In this document: piece by piece, positions 1 through 7,677 of the stretch | How the letters are laid out: every line of letters begins with the position of its first letter | Numbering within the stretch: the first letter of the stretch is position 1 | NCBI GenBank assembly: GCA_000421005.1 | Contig: ATWA01000007.1 | Location: forward strand, 1 to 64,000 | From: Clostridiales bacterium NK3B98 | GTDB taxonomy: Bacteria; Bacillota; Clostridia; Oscillospirales; Oscillospiraceae | Length of the DNA stretch: 64,000 bases | Direction: 5' to 3' | Made by a program: the position numbers and the translations under genes | The notes under the pieces: model-generated | What the model saw: the letters and a program-made list of their open reading frames with translations, nothing else | The model's database searches: none | What the model was told of the DNA's origin: nothing

Positions 1-1
1 A

Positions 2-394
2 AAAAAGTACCAAGACCGTGACGAAACCAACCGTTCCCACTTCGTCAACGTCCGTTTATCGGACGATGAATGGGAGCAGCTCAACATCATCTGCGAACTT
101 CTCAACGAGAACCGCTCCAAGTACATCCGTAGGAGAATTTTCACCGGGAGAATTCCCCGTCCTGTATTCCAGTACGCACTGGACGAAGCCACCAGCAAGG
201 CTGTCACCGGGCAGCTCGGAAAGATCGGCTCAAACCTGAATCAAATTGCTCGCAAGCTGAACTTCTGCGAGCGAGCAGACAATCAAATGACGGACGCAAT
301 CGGTAACTGCCTCAGCGACATCAGCATGACGCTGAGAAACCTCAGAAGCATGGAGGATTACCGTGGCGATCTTGAAGCACCTTTCCAGCCATAA
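2..394 (+). CDS. mobC: MobC-type mobilisation accessory protein (5' truncated by window edge)
   Basis: An open frame runs from the window edge to a TAA at 392-394. The protein begins with a ribbon-helix-helix-like segment (VNVRLSDDEWEQL) and carries the block LGKIGSNLNQIARKLN, typical of the bacterial MobC family that helps the relaxase open oriT. It overlaps the start of the relaxase gene by 32 bases, the usual mobC-mobA arrangement. The start codon lies outside the window, so the length is unknown. Family assignment is from motif recognition; the role in transfer is inferred from family and neighbour. Confidence 0.85.
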   Translation, partial: KKYQDRDETNRSHFVNVRLSDDEWEQLNIICELLNENRSKYIRRRIFTGRIPRPVFQYALDEATSKAVTGQLGKIGSNLNQIARKLNFCERADNQMTDAIGNCLSDISMTLRNLRSMEDYRGDLEAPFQP

Positions 395-2003
395 CAAATA
401 CTATCAGGATGCGGTCAACTACTTCCTGTTTCAGCATGATGAGCACGCCCGCCCGATTTACAACGCACAGCACAAAATGATTCTCCGGGAGAATGTGCTG
501 ATTGATGCCATCAATACAGATGTTTGGTCATACAGCACGGATTGTCAGATTGCCAACCAGCACTGGCACAAGAACAGGGAGAAACGGGAAGTAAAGAGCC
601 ATCACTTTATTATCTCGTTCCCCAAGGAGGACAGGGACAAGCGCGGTCTGACACCTGAAATTGCGCAGGAAATCGGGATGGAGTTTGCCCGAAAGCACTT
701 CGGGGGACACCAGTGCATCGTAGCAACTCACGATGACGGCAATAATCACTCTGGCAATATACACCTGCATCTGGCGTTCAATTCTCTCCGCATTAAGGAC
801 ACAGAACCGCCAGAATACTCTGATCTACCCCGTGATTACAAAGCCGGGTACAAATTTCAGACATCGGACAAGTGCATCCGTTACCTGAAAGCTGATTTGG
901 AGCGAATGTGCCGGGAGCGGGGACTGAGCCAAATTCCCCTAAACAAGCCTGCGAAGGAAAAAATCACCAACCGGGAATACTGGGCAGAGAAGCGAGGGCA
1001 AGACCGCCTTGACAGGAAAAATGAAGCCATCCGCAGCATTGGCGGCAAACCCGCCGAATCCAAGTTCAAAACAGAGCTTGCCCGAATGCGTCAAGCAATT
1101 GATGAAACAAAACAGAAGTGTAACTCCGTTGAAGATTTCAAAGCAATCCTGAAACGGGAACACAACATCGTTGTCACAGAGAGCCGTGGACGATGGAGCT
1201 ACCTCCCGGAATACCGCAAGCGTCCTATCACTTTCCGCAGGTTGGGTGATGATTACAGTAAGGAATCCATTGAAGCATTCATCAATCAGCGTCTGTTGGA
1301 ACTGCAACAGCAAGCACAGAAGCAGAAAACACAGGCTGCGCCTGAGAAAAAGGCAGCGAAGAAGCCAATGCCGGAAGCGAAGCCGACCCGTCCAATCATC
1401 GAAACCGTGGTCACCGGACGCATCATCGACCTGAACGACCCGAAGATTCAGGCAAGCTACGGGCTGACACAGTGGGCAAAAATTCAAAATCTGAAAGCAA
1501 TGAGCATGAGTTTCAACTATCTGACGGAAAATCATCTGCTCAACCTAGATGACCTGCAAGCGACCATCGAAGATCACAAACAGGATTTCAACCACGATAC
1601 TCAACGGCTCCTCCGGGTGGAAAAGAATCTGAAGGAGTGCAACGGACTGTTGAAGCACTTGGGGCTCTACCACAAATACCGCCCGCTGTACGAACAGTAC
1701 CTGAAAACCCGGAAATCACCGAAATTCAGGGAGAAAAACATACAAGGGCTGTTGCTTTACGATGGCGCTGTGAAGTACCTCCGTGAGTACCAGCGGGTGC
1801 ATAACGTCAACTCTGTTCCGAACTATCAATCGCTGAAGGAAGCAAAGGTCAGGCTGACCGCCCAGCAACAGGAACTTTATGACCGCAGACGTGCGCTGAA
1901 ATCAACAATCAAGACCATGGAGGACGGCTATAAACTGTTGACGCAGCAGGAACGAACCATTCAGCGAAATCTGAACCGGAACCAATACTATGAACTGGAA
2001 TAG
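363..2003 (+). CDS. Relaxase / mobilisation nuclease (MobA/VirD2 type)
   Basis: A 546-residue protein starting at GTG, overlapping mobC. The N-terminal third is a relaxase domain: a histidine-rich metal site is visible around residues 118-145 (HDDGNNHSGNIHLHLAFNS), matching the HxH(x)H..NS signature of the MobA/VirD2 family. An early tyrosine-rich segment (YYQDAVNYF, about residues 13-21) could supply the catalytic tyrosine. The C-terminal half is charged and helical, as in relaxases of mobilizable elements. It would nick oriT and lead strand transfer. No type IV secretion genes are in the window, so the element is probably mobilizable rather than self-transmissible, although its left part is not seen. 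Confidence 0.88.
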   Translation: MAILKHLSSHNKYYQDAVNYFLFQHDEHARPIYNAQHKMILRENVLIDAINTDVWSYSTDCQIANQHWHKNREKREVKSHHFIISFPKEDRDKRGLTPEIAQEIGMEFARKHFGGHQCIVATHDDGNNHSGNIHLHLAFNSLRIKDTEPPEYSDLPRDYKAGYKFQTSDKCIRYLKADLERMCRERGLSQIPLNKPAKEKITNREYWAEKRGQDRLDRKNEAIRSIGGKPAESKFKTELARMRQAIDETKQKCNSVEDFKAILKREHNIVVTESRGRWSYLPEYRKRPITFRRLGDDYSKESIEAFINQRLLELQQQAQKQKTQAAPEKKAAKKPMPEAKPTRPIIETVVTGRIIDLNDPKIQASYGLTQWAKIQNLKAMSMSFNYLTENHLLNLDDLQATIEDHKQDFNHDTQRLLRVEKNLKECNGLLKHLGLYHKYRPLYEQYLKTRKSPKFREKNIQGLLLYDGAVKYLREYQRVHNVNSVPNYQSLKEAKVRLTAQQQELYDRRRALKSTIKTMEDGYKLLTQQERTIQRNLNRNQYYELE

Positions 2004-2005
2004 GC

Positions 2006-2617
2006 TCACGTCTGAGACGGGTCAACCTCAAGCATGATGGACTGACCAGCAGCATACCCAAGCCGATAACCGTAGCGCAGTATCCCTTTGATACGCTCAT
2101 CCCACATTTTGGAATAGGCGGTCAGTTGTTTCTGCCTGGTAGGCTTGAGTTCCGCTGTGAGTTCTTCCAGCAGCTCATTCAGGAATGCTCTGTTCCTGTG
2201 CAATTCAGAAAACCGCTCCATGCTATCGACATTTGCAAGCGGTTCCATCACCAAACGCTCAAATGTGCTATTCTCGTTTGGACTAAAACAGTGCTGAAAT
2301 GCGGCATAAATGCCCCGTGGGAAGGCAATTTGCAGGCACATAGTTGCTTCCTTCATGTAGAGCTGTTCGATTATCCCGAAGGTGGAAAGCTGCGTCCGGG
2401 TCAGTCTCTTTTGCAACTGCTCTATTACCTGAATACGTTCCTGTTCCTTCTCAAAACAACCGCTTTTCTCGTTTTCCTCTCGGATTTGTCTCAGGATGGA
2501 ATACACCAGCGTGTCAGACAAAGCTGCGTCTCGCATGGATATAAGGGCTGCTTCTTCCCAATTTTCGCCTTCGCTGGAAAACAAATTGTTTCGTCCGCTC
2601 ATAATCAACGTTCGCAT
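2006..2617 (-). CDS. Uncharacterised protein of the mobile element
   Basis: A leftward gene of about 203 residues, downstream of the resolvase. The frame is open up to a TTG at 2809, but the upstream 64 codons cover a copy of a repeated non-coding sequence and the TTG lacks a ribosome site. The ATG at 2617 is preceded directly by a GGAAGGGGG tract and is chosen here. The protein is helical with a coiled-coil-like centre (QIREENEKSGCFEKEQER). No catalytic motif was recognised. Genes of this kind occur beside recombinases in Clostridia elements, but I cannot name the family. It ends three bases from the converging relaxase gene. Confidence 0.6.
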   Translation of the reverse strand: MRTLIMSGRNNLFSSEGENWEEAALISMRDAALSDTLVYSILRQIREENEKSGCFEKEQERIQVIEQLQKRLTRTQLSTFGIIEQLYMKEATMCLQIAFPRGIYAAFQHCFSPNENSTFERLVMEPLANVDSMERFSELHRNRAFLNELLEELTAELKPTRQKQLTAYSKMWDERIKGILRYGYRLGYAAGQSIMLEVDPSQT

Positions 2618-2670
2618 CCCCCTTCCGTCCCGTCCCAAAAATGAAGGTCGTCCTGAATTGTCTACTTTAT

Positions 2671-2760
2671 GGATGGGGTCTGTGAACGTATTTTGCTTGC
2701 CAATTTGTTCTGGAATCGTATAGCGTAGAGCGAACTTCTGTGCTATAATGCGAAGTACAA
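2671..2760. repeat. Copy 1 of a diverged repeat flanking the resolvase gene
   Basis: GGATGGGGTCTGTG at 2671-2684 is exactly repeated at 3437-3450. A second shared word, CGAAGTACAA, is found at 2751-2760 and again at 3499-3508. The two copies bracket the resolvase gene and might be resolvase recombination or binding sites, or remnants of a duplicated junction. The intervening sequence is not conserved. Confidence 0.45.
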
Positions 2761-2810
2761 ATTCGTCGGCAAAAATCCAAAAAGGTAGACTATATTGGAT
2801 TTTTGACAAC

Positions 2811-3416
2811 TTATTGACGGGTGGACTTTTCGAACTGCTTTGCTTTGTAGTAAAAAGTAGAGCGTGGCATCTGGCACTCTTCGGCGGCGGTTGTTATAAT
2901 CAATTCCTTCTGTTTCCAGCGCTGATAGACGTTCTGAAAGTTTTGCGGGAGCGGCTTTGACGGTCTGCCAAACCTCACACCCCGCAGTCTGGCGGCGGCA
3001 ATGCCCTCCGCTTGTCGCTGTTTGATATTGGTGCGCTCGTTTTCAGCGACAAAGGACAGGACTTGCAGCACGATGTCACTGAGGAAGGTGCCTACAAGGT
3101 CTTTTCCCCGGCGGGTATCCAGCAGCGGCATATCCAAAACCGCTATGTCTATTCCTTTGTCCTTGGTAAGGTAGCGCCACTGGTTTTGTATTTCCTCATA
3201 GTTCCTGCCTAGACGGTCAATGCTTTTGATGTAAAGCAGATCGTCCTTTTTCATGCGGCGCACCATGCGCCTGTAAGCGGGGCGGTCAAAGTCCTTACCG
3301 GACTGGTGGTCGATGTAGATGTTCTTTTTGGGGATGTGCAGATCGGAGATAGCGAGAAGCTGACGGGCTTCATTCTGATCTTTGGTGCTGACTCGGATAT
3401 ATGCGAATTTGCTCAT
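2811..3416 (-). CDS. Serine recombinase, resolvase/invertase family
   Basis: A 201-residue protein of typical small resolvase length. The catalytic serine lies in YIRVSTKDQ (about residue 10). The domain continues with the KSIDRLGRNYEEI block and the long helix E segment that ends in ENERTNIKQRQAEGIAAA. A short helix-turn-helix DNA-binding tail follows (GRPSKPLP... to TTAAEECQMPRSTFYYKAKQ). An AGGAG ribosome site lies 7-8 bases before the ATG at 3416. It may resolve cointegrates or invert DNA in the element. It coexists with a tyrosine integrase at 4774, so it is probably not the enzyme for chromosomal integration. Confidence 0.92.
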   Translation of the reverse strand: MSKFAYIRVSTKDQNEARQLLAISDLHIPKKNIYIDHQSGKDFDRPAYRRMVRRMKKDDLLYIKSIDRLGRNYEEIQNQWRYLTKDKGIDIAVLDMPLLDTRRGKDLVGTFLSDIVLQVLSFVAENERTNIKQRQAEGIAAARLRGVRFGRPSKPLPQNFQNVYQRWKQKELIITTAAEECQMPRSTFYYKAKQFEKSTRQ

Positions 3417-3436
3417 GGGGTCTCCTGTTTTGTGCA

Positions 3437-3508
3437 GGATGGGGTCTGTGGGATTAGTTTACATGATACACGATGGAAAAGGACAGAGTTTACATTTCCG
3501 AAGTACAA
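3437..3508. repeat. Copy 2 of the diverged repeat, upstream of the resolvase gene
   Basis: Contains GGATGGGGTCTGTG at 3437-3450 and CGAAGTACAA at 3499-3508, both shared with 2671-2760. It lies in the untranslated region upstream of the resolvase start at 3416, the usual place for a res site. Confidence 0.45.
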
Positions 3509-3552
3509 TTCTGGAGGCTGCGCTACAATTGAGGGATTCGAACAAAACAAAG

Positions 3553-3597
3553 CAGCAGGCTGCCGCTAGAGATTGACTCTCTAACGGCAGCCTGCTG
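3553..3597 (-). terminator. Hairpin terminator after tnpV
   Basis: CAGCAGGCTGCCG (3553-3565) pairs with CGGCAGCCTGCTG (3585-3597), and the stem extends inward with near-perfect pairing. It lies just beyond the tnpV stop codon. On the minus strand it is followed by a short T-containing stretch (TTTGTTTTG). Confidence 0.75.
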
Positions 3598-3598
3598 T

Positions 3599-3952
3599 TT
3601 ACTGGTATATCAAATCATTCAAGACAACTTCCTGCGCCGACTGGGTGAAGCTGTTCATTTTCTGCACCCACTCCATCTGATGCTCTGCTTTCATTTGCTC
3701 ATCTACTCCGTTCTGGTGAGCCATTTGTGCCACGATCCGTTCCTCCATTGCCAAGCCCCGCTTGTCCACATCCACCAGATGCTCCCACAGTTCATCCTTC
3801 ATTAGCAGAATCTGAAACAACGCCCGCTTTTTCGTTTTCAGGTAATTCCAGCGCAGATTTCCATACTTGCCCAGTTCGTAGTCCTCCTGCTCCTTCATCT
3901 TCAGATCCGGGTACAGTATCCCGTCTGCTCCCTCATGATAGGTCAGTTCCAT
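3599..3952 (-). CDS. tnpV: TnpV-family transposon-encoded protein
   Basis: A 117-residue protein that matches the TnpV family of clostridial mobilizable transposons along its whole length: an N-terminal MELTYHEGADGILYPDL, a central LGKYGNLRWNYLK, then LWEHLVDVD and a C-terminal MNSFTQSAQEVVLNDLIY. The molecular function of TnpV is not established. The ATG at 3952 is chosen because AGGAGG precedes it by 7 bases; the frame is open 15 codons further upstream without a ribosome site. It has its own promoter (4008-4036) and terminator. Confidence 0.88.
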   Translation of the reverse strand: MELTYHEGADGILYPDLKMKEQEDYELGKYGNLRWNYLKTKKRALFQILLMKDELWEHLVDVDKRGLAMEERIVAQMAHQNGVDEQMKAEHQMEWVQKMNSFTQSAQEVVLNDLIYQ

Positions 3953-4007
3953 AGTCTTGTCCTCCTTGATTATGATGTAAGTCCCTGTCACTTTCACGCT
4001 TTAAAGT

Positions 4008-4036
4008 ATAATATTCATTGGAGGGTGCTTTGTCAA
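4008..4036 (-). promoter_or_regulatory. Sigma-A-type promoter for tnpV
   Basis: On the minus strand TTGACA (4036-4031) and TATTAT (4013-4008) are 17 bases apart, about 55 bases upstream of the tnpV start. Confidence 0.7.
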
Positions 4037-4446
4037 GCATTTCTTTCCGGTTTCTCGCTCCAATATAGCATCTGGCGGGTAGTCCCCTTCCTTCCTGCAA
4101 TACCTTAATTCTCGTTATGTCTATTCCGTCTATTGTGTCTAAAAATCCGTGTGTCGTGGCAATTCGACAACTTCTCCCCTTGCCAACTTGTCTTTTCTGG
4201 ACTATACTATCCATGCAATCACAAATTGCATATCGAATGAACGGATGCTTCTCAACTGAATCTGTACTCCCAATCCATGGGATTGGTGCGTGCAGAGGAA
4301 GATGGGGAGCTTTTTTATTGCTCCCCACAAATACGAATGAATGGTCGCAAATCCAAGCCCAAGGAGGATAGTCCCATTACCAGCAAATAACGAATTTATA
4401 ACACTCGCAACATATAAACCAAATTTCAATCAAAAAGGAGAATTCT
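4037..4446. other. Intergenic region upstream of the excisionase, no gene seen
   Basis: AT-rich stretch of about 400 bases between the tnpV promoter and the excisionase gene. Open frames exist on both strands but none has a ribosome site or recognisable protein. AAAAAGGAG at 4433-4441 is the excisionase ribosome site. I see no clear promoter or repeat. Confidence 0.5.
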
Positions 4447-4638
4447 ATGAACAATAACCTTCCCAACGTACTCACTGCAAAAGACTTACAATCCTACCTC
4501 CACATCTCCAGAGCCGGAGCCTACATTCTCCTGAATCGTGCCGACTTTCCTACGCTCCACATCGGCAAGCGTAAGCTGGTGACCCGTGAGAACCTGTTCC
4601 AGTGGATGGAGAAAAACACCAGCGAAGATACGCTTTAA
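4447..4638 (+). CDS. xis: Excisionase / helix-turn-helix DNA-binding protein
   Basis: A 63-residue protein with a winged helix-turn-helix of the excisionase/AlpA type: LTAKDLQSYLHISRAGAYILLNR is followed by a wing ending in IGKRKLVTRENLFQWME. AAAAGGAG lies 6-7 bases upstream of the ATG. Its position immediately before the integrase gene matches the Xis-Int order of Tn916-like and other clostridial elements, where the small protein bends att DNA to favour excision. Function is inferred from the fold and the location. Confidence 0.85.
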   Translation: MNNNLPNVLTAKDLQSYLHISRAGAYILLNRADFPTLHIGKRKLVTRENLFQWMEKNTSEDTL

Positions 4639-4671
4639 AGCGTTGAAGTCCTTCTGAATCTGTGCTATAAT

Positions 4672-4701
4672 CTCTATGCTGGCCACCCGGTCAGCATAGA
4701 G
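4672..4701 (+). terminator. Stem-loop between xis and int
   Basis: CTCTATGCTGGCC (4672-4684) pairs with GGTCAGCATAGAG (4689-4701) around a 4-base loop. There is no T-run after it, so it is more likely an attenuating or processing hairpin than a strong terminator. Confidence 0.5.
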
Positions 4702-4773
4702 GTTCAAATCAGGCTATGAACTTTTATGGACGAATGAACGGAAATCAATAAACAAAAAGGAGTTGTTGCCTGA

Positions 4774-5871
4774 ATGCCAAAAAGACGCTCCAACGGTGAA
4801 GGAAGCCTCCATAAGAGGAAAAACGGACTGTGGGAGTGTACCATCATGCTAGGCTATCAAGAAGATGGCCGACGCAAATATAAGAGTTTCTATGCCAGAA
4901 CACAGAAGGAAGTCAAAGAAAAAGTTGCAAATTTCAAGCAGGAACAGGCATCCGGTCTCAAGCTGGACAAAACCCTCACCTTCTCCGATTGGGCGGATGA
5001 GTGGTACAAAAACTACGAAGGACAGGTTTCCGCCAGCACCTACGACAATTACCGCTACACCATTAAGCTGTTGAAGGATGAGTTTGGTGAAAAGCCCTTG
5101 ATGGACATTAAGCCTGTTCATGTAGAGAGTTATCTGAAGCGAATGGTCAAAGAGGGACGTTCCCATTCCTCCATCGCCAAGCTGCGGGGGATGATGTTCC
5201 AAATCATGAAGAAAGCCGCCGCCAATGATCTTATCCGCAAGAATCCGGTAGAATTTGCGGACAAGACCAAGATGACGAAGAAGCAGGAGTCCTCCAAAGA
5301 CTCGTTTACCGCCAAGGAAATCCAGCGGATGATGCTTTTCCTGCCGGACAATCGGATTGGTCACAGCATCCGTCTCCTGCTGGGAACGGGAATGCGGACG
5401 CAGGAGCTGCTGGCTTTGGAACCCCGCCACATTGCGGAGGATGGTTCCAGCATCAAGATCGAGCAGGCAGTGACCATGGTGAAGGGTACACCTCAGATCG
5501 GACCGCCCAAGACCCAGACCAGCTACCGGGAGATTCCGGTGCCGGAGAAGTTTCGTCCAAGCGCCTTGTTCCTCCGCAACACCGCCATGAGGTATGTCTG
5601 GTACGCCCAGCGGTCGGGCCGCTTCTGCAACCCCAGCTCCTTCCGCAAGCAGTACAAGACGGCACTGGAGGAATTGGGCGATGTGCGGATTCTCTCCCCG
5701 CACTGCTGCCGTCACACTTACGTCAGTCAGTTGCAGGCACAGGGCGTTCCGCTGGAGACCATTCAGGCGCTGGCAGGTCATACGGAGATTGACATGACCC
5801 AGCATTACCTCCACGTCCAGCCGGAGGTAAAGAACGCAGCTGTGGCTCTTTTGAACCAGCTTGCTTCGTAA
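4774..5871 (+). CDS. int: Tyrosine recombinase (integrase)
   Basis: A 365-residue phage-type integrase. The N-terminus has an arm-binding domain (GEGSLHKRKNGLWECTIMLGYQ), then a SAM-like core-binding domain (about residues 70-150). In the catalytic domain the arginine is in GTGMRTQELLAL, the H-x-x-R box is HCCRHTYVSQL, the second histidine is in LAGHTEIDMTQHYLH, and the tyrosine is the Y of that last segment. All key residues are present. AAAAAGGAG precedes the ATG by 13 bases. It lies 196 bases from the 3' end of tRNA-Pro, the classical arrangement for site-specific integration into a tRNA gene. Confidence 0.95.
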   Translation: MPKRRSNGEGSLHKRKNGLWECTIMLGYQEDGRRKYKSFYARTQKEVKEKVANFKQEQASGLKLDKTLTFSDWADEWYKNYEGQVSASTYDNYRYTIKLLKDEFGEKPLMDIKPVHVESYLKRMVKEGRSHSSIAKLRGMMFQIMKKAAANDLIRKNPVEFADKTKMTKKQESSKDSFTAKEIQRMMLFLPDNRIGHSIRLLLGTGMRTQELLALEPRHIAEDGSSIKIEQAVTMVKGTPQIGPPKTQTSYREIPVPEKFRPSALFLRNTAMRYVWYAQRSGRFCNPSSFRKQYKTALEELGDVRILSPHCCRHTYVSQLQAQGVPLETIQALAGHTEIDMTQHYLHVQPEVKNAAVALLNQLAS

Positions 5872-5872
5872 C

Positions 5873-5990
5873 GTACTAGAGTAAAATTCTAGTACGGGGC
5901 AAAAAAAGATTTCCGAACCTCTCGGAAAAATCTGAGAGGTTCGGATAATTCTAATCGCTCTTGGGGTGAACTCTAGTACAATTCTAGTAC
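5873..5990. repeat. Four copies of TCTAGTAC beside the integrase, possible arm-type sites
   Basis: TCTAGTAC occurs at 5888-5895, 5972-5979 and 5983-5990, and in inverse orientation (GTACTAGA) at 5873-5880. Two copies share the longer word AATTCTAGTACGG. Clustered short repeats between int and the attachment site are typical of integrase or excisionase arm-binding sites. Confidence 0.55.
5912..5945 (+). terminator. Hairpin downstream of integrase gene
   Basis: TCCGAACCTCTC (5912-5923) pairs perfectly with GAGAGGTTCGGA (5934-5945). It follows the integrase stop codon by 40 bases; the tail (TAATTCTAATC) is only weakly T-rich. Confidence 0.6.
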
Positions 5991-6030
5991 GGCACCAAAA
6001 ACGGATATTCAAAAGAGCCGAAAGCTGAGA

Positions 6031-6064
6031 AAAACGGCTCATTTCTTTCGAAATGAGCCGTTTT
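6031..6064 (-). terminator. Terminator of tRNA-Pro
   Basis: AAAACGGCTCATTTC (6031-6045) pairs with GAAATGAGCCGTTTT (6050-6064). On the minus strand it starts two bases after the tRNA 3' end and is followed by TTTTT. Confidence 0.85.
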
Positions 6065-6066
6065 AG

Positions 6067-6143
6067 TGGTCCGAGTGTTGAGATTCGAACTCAAGGCCTC
6101 TTGAACCCCATTCAAGCGCGATACCAAACTTCGCCACACCCGG
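6067..6143 (-). tRNA. tRNA-Pro (anticodon GGG)
   Basis: A full cloverleaf folds by eye: acceptor CCGGGTG/CACTCGG, D stem GCG/CGC, anticodon stem CTTGA/TCAAG with loop ATGGGGT giving anticodon GGG, T stem TTGAG/CTCAA with loop TTCGAAT, discriminator A and encoded CCA (77 bases). The integrase gene abuts its 3' end, so the T arm and 3' end are the likely attachment core. Confidence 0.95.
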
Positions 6144-6180
6144 ATACCGGCCAGCAGGTTTTCCCGCAACCAGCTTGTAT

Positions 6181-6209
6181 ATACTACCACGGCCAAGCGA
6201 AAACGTCAA
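6181..6209 (-). promoter_or_regulatory. Promoter of tRNA-Pro
   Basis: TTGACG (6209-6204) and TAGTAT (6186-6181) are 17 bases apart on the minus strand, about 38 bases before the tRNA 5' end. Confidence 0.75.
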
Positions 6210-6274
6210 CCCCCAATTTCAAAATTTTACACGATTTTTGTAGTGGGTGGGTCCGCGCTCCTTCGTAACCAGCA

Positions 6275-7552
6275 TCAGGCACGCTCTGCCTTCTTCTCCG
6301 CAAGAGAGCGGAAGTACCGCTGACCCGCTTCTCTGGATTCCCGGTCTCTGGCACTGTCCACTGTCTCATAGTTCTCCTCCAGCAGCCGAACCACCTCGCC
6401 GCAGATTGCACCGTTTTCCACGTTCTGACGCAGAACAGCCAGCGCATGTTCCCGGTCCATTCCGGCACGATAGGGACGGATCTCCGTGATGGCTGAGAAA
6501 ATATCCGCCACCGCCATAATCCGAGAGCCCAAATCCAACTCCGAGGCGTCAATGTGGAACGGATAGCCATTTCCGTTCAGCTTCTCGTGGTGGAATCCCG
6601 CCCAATCGGCAATCTGTTCAAAGCCGTCAATGTTCATCAGAATCCAGCGGGTATAGTAGGTGTGCTCTTTGACGATATTGAACTCTTCCTCGGTCAACTT
6701 TCCCGGTTTTTCCAGAATGGCATTGGGTACCCTCAGCTTGCCCACGTCATGGAGGTAGCCGGCAATGGTCATCATTTTACAGGTTTCCTCGTCCATGCCT
6801 GCAAGCTCCGCCAAACGCCGGGCAGAAGCCGCCACCCCCGCCGAGTGCATGGCTGTGAAGGAGCTGCGGTAGTCAATGATGCGAGACATGAATTTGGTCA
6901 GCTTCACTGCTTCATCTAAGCTGATGGGGCGGATATCTCCGGTAAACACCATCAAAAACTGGGGATTCAGCGCCATATCCAGCCAGATATATTCCTGTTT
7001 ACTCAGCTTCAGAAAGGCATCCAACGCCTTGGGTGAAAACTCGGTGCCCCGGAAACGCTGGACGATATCACAGATTCCCCTCACCTGATTCAGGATCGGC
7101 TGGTCGTACTGAAACAGGCTGGTCACAACGTCTGCCAAATGAATCGCCTGCGCAATGTCCAGACAGGTTTCGCTGTTCTCACAGTTTTCCTCAAACAGGG
7201 CACGGTTCTCCTGATAGCTGTTCTGGTTGGTTTCGATGATTGCGGCCACCGTCTCAAAGCCTTCCAGACCCTCCAGCATTTTTGCGCCAATGGCGGCAAT
7301 CTCCCGGCCATGAGACTCAATCTCCTGGATGTTCTGAGGTTCCGGGGAAATCACCGCTCCAATATCGTGGAGCAGTGCGCCATAGATAATGTCGTGGAGT
7401 GCCTCGCTCTCCAGTCCCATTTCCAGCCCAATCTGATAGGCCAGATAGGCGGTCTGTTCATGGTGGTGCTCCATATCCCGGTTAATCAGGTTCATGGAGA
7501 TTGCTAAGGCGTTCAGCAGAGAGCGCATATTGGTAAAGGACTCGTAGGACAT
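6275..7552 (-). CDS. Tandem HD / HD-GYP domain phosphodiesterase
   Basis: A 425-residue soluble protein with two HD-type domains. The first (about residues 25-130) has HHHEQTAYLAYQIG and LLHDIGAV. The second is a classical HD-GYP domain (about 225-400) with the paired YLHDVGKLRVPNAILEKPG and HHEKLNGNGYPF motifs, the signature of c-di-GMP (or related dinucleotide) phosphodiesterases. No receiver or membrane segment is present. The ATG at 7552 is chosen over upstream codons because GGGGG lies 7 bases ahead. Together with the EAL protein at 10337 it suggests active cyclic dinucleotide turnover. Substrate is inferred from the family. Confidence 0.9.
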   Translation of the reverse strand: MSYESFTNMRSLLNALAISMNLINRDMEHHHEQTAYLAYQIGLEMGLESEALHDIIYGALLHDIGAVISPEPQNIQEIESHGREIAAIGAKMLEGLEGFETVAAIIETNQNSYQENRALFEENCENSETCLDIAQAIHLADVVTSLFQYDQPILNQVRGICDIVQRFRGTEFSPKALDAFLKLSKQEYIWLDMALNPQFLMVFTGDIRPISLDEAVKLTKFMSRIIDYRSSFTAMHSAGVAASARRLAELAGMDEETCKMMTIAGYLHDVGKLRVPNAILEKPGKLTEEEFNIVKEHTYYTRWILMNIDGFEQIADWAGFHHEKLNGNGYPFHIDASELDLGSRIMAVADIFSAITEIRPYRAGMDREHALAVLRQNVENGAICGEVVRLLEENYETVDSARDRESREAGQRYFRSLAEKKAERA

Positions 7553-7578
7553 TCCCATTCCCCCTGTCAGTTTTCCTG

Positions 7579-7608
7579 ATTGTACCATAAACAGTCCGGA
7601 ATTGTCCA
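7579..7608 (-). promoter_or_regulatory. Probable promoter for the HD-GYP gene
   Basis: On the minus strand TGGACA (7608-7603) and TACAAT (7584-7579) are 18 bases apart, roughly 25 bases before the start codon. Confidence 0.5.
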
Positions 7609-7622
7609 TTGTATTCTGCAAA

Positions 7623-7659
7623 AACGCCCTCTCTTGCCGCATTTGGCAGAGAGGGCGTT
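7623..7659 (-). terminator. Terminator after the NifX-FKBP fusion gene
   Basis: AACGCCCTCTC (7623-7633) pairs with GAGAGGGCGTT (7649-7659), with TTTTT following on the minus strand. Confidence 0.85.
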
Positions 7660-7677
7660 GCAAATATGTTGACCGTA

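Noticed and set aside
2618-2809. N-terminal extension of the gene at 2006-2617 from a TTG
   Set aside because: The segment contains the repeated sequence also seen at 3437-3508 and has no ribosome site; the ATG at 2617 follows a purine-rich site.
3933-4328. A 131-codon leftward frame upstream of tnpV
   Set aside because: It overlaps the tnpV promoter and 5' end, lacks a ribosome site and resembles no protein.
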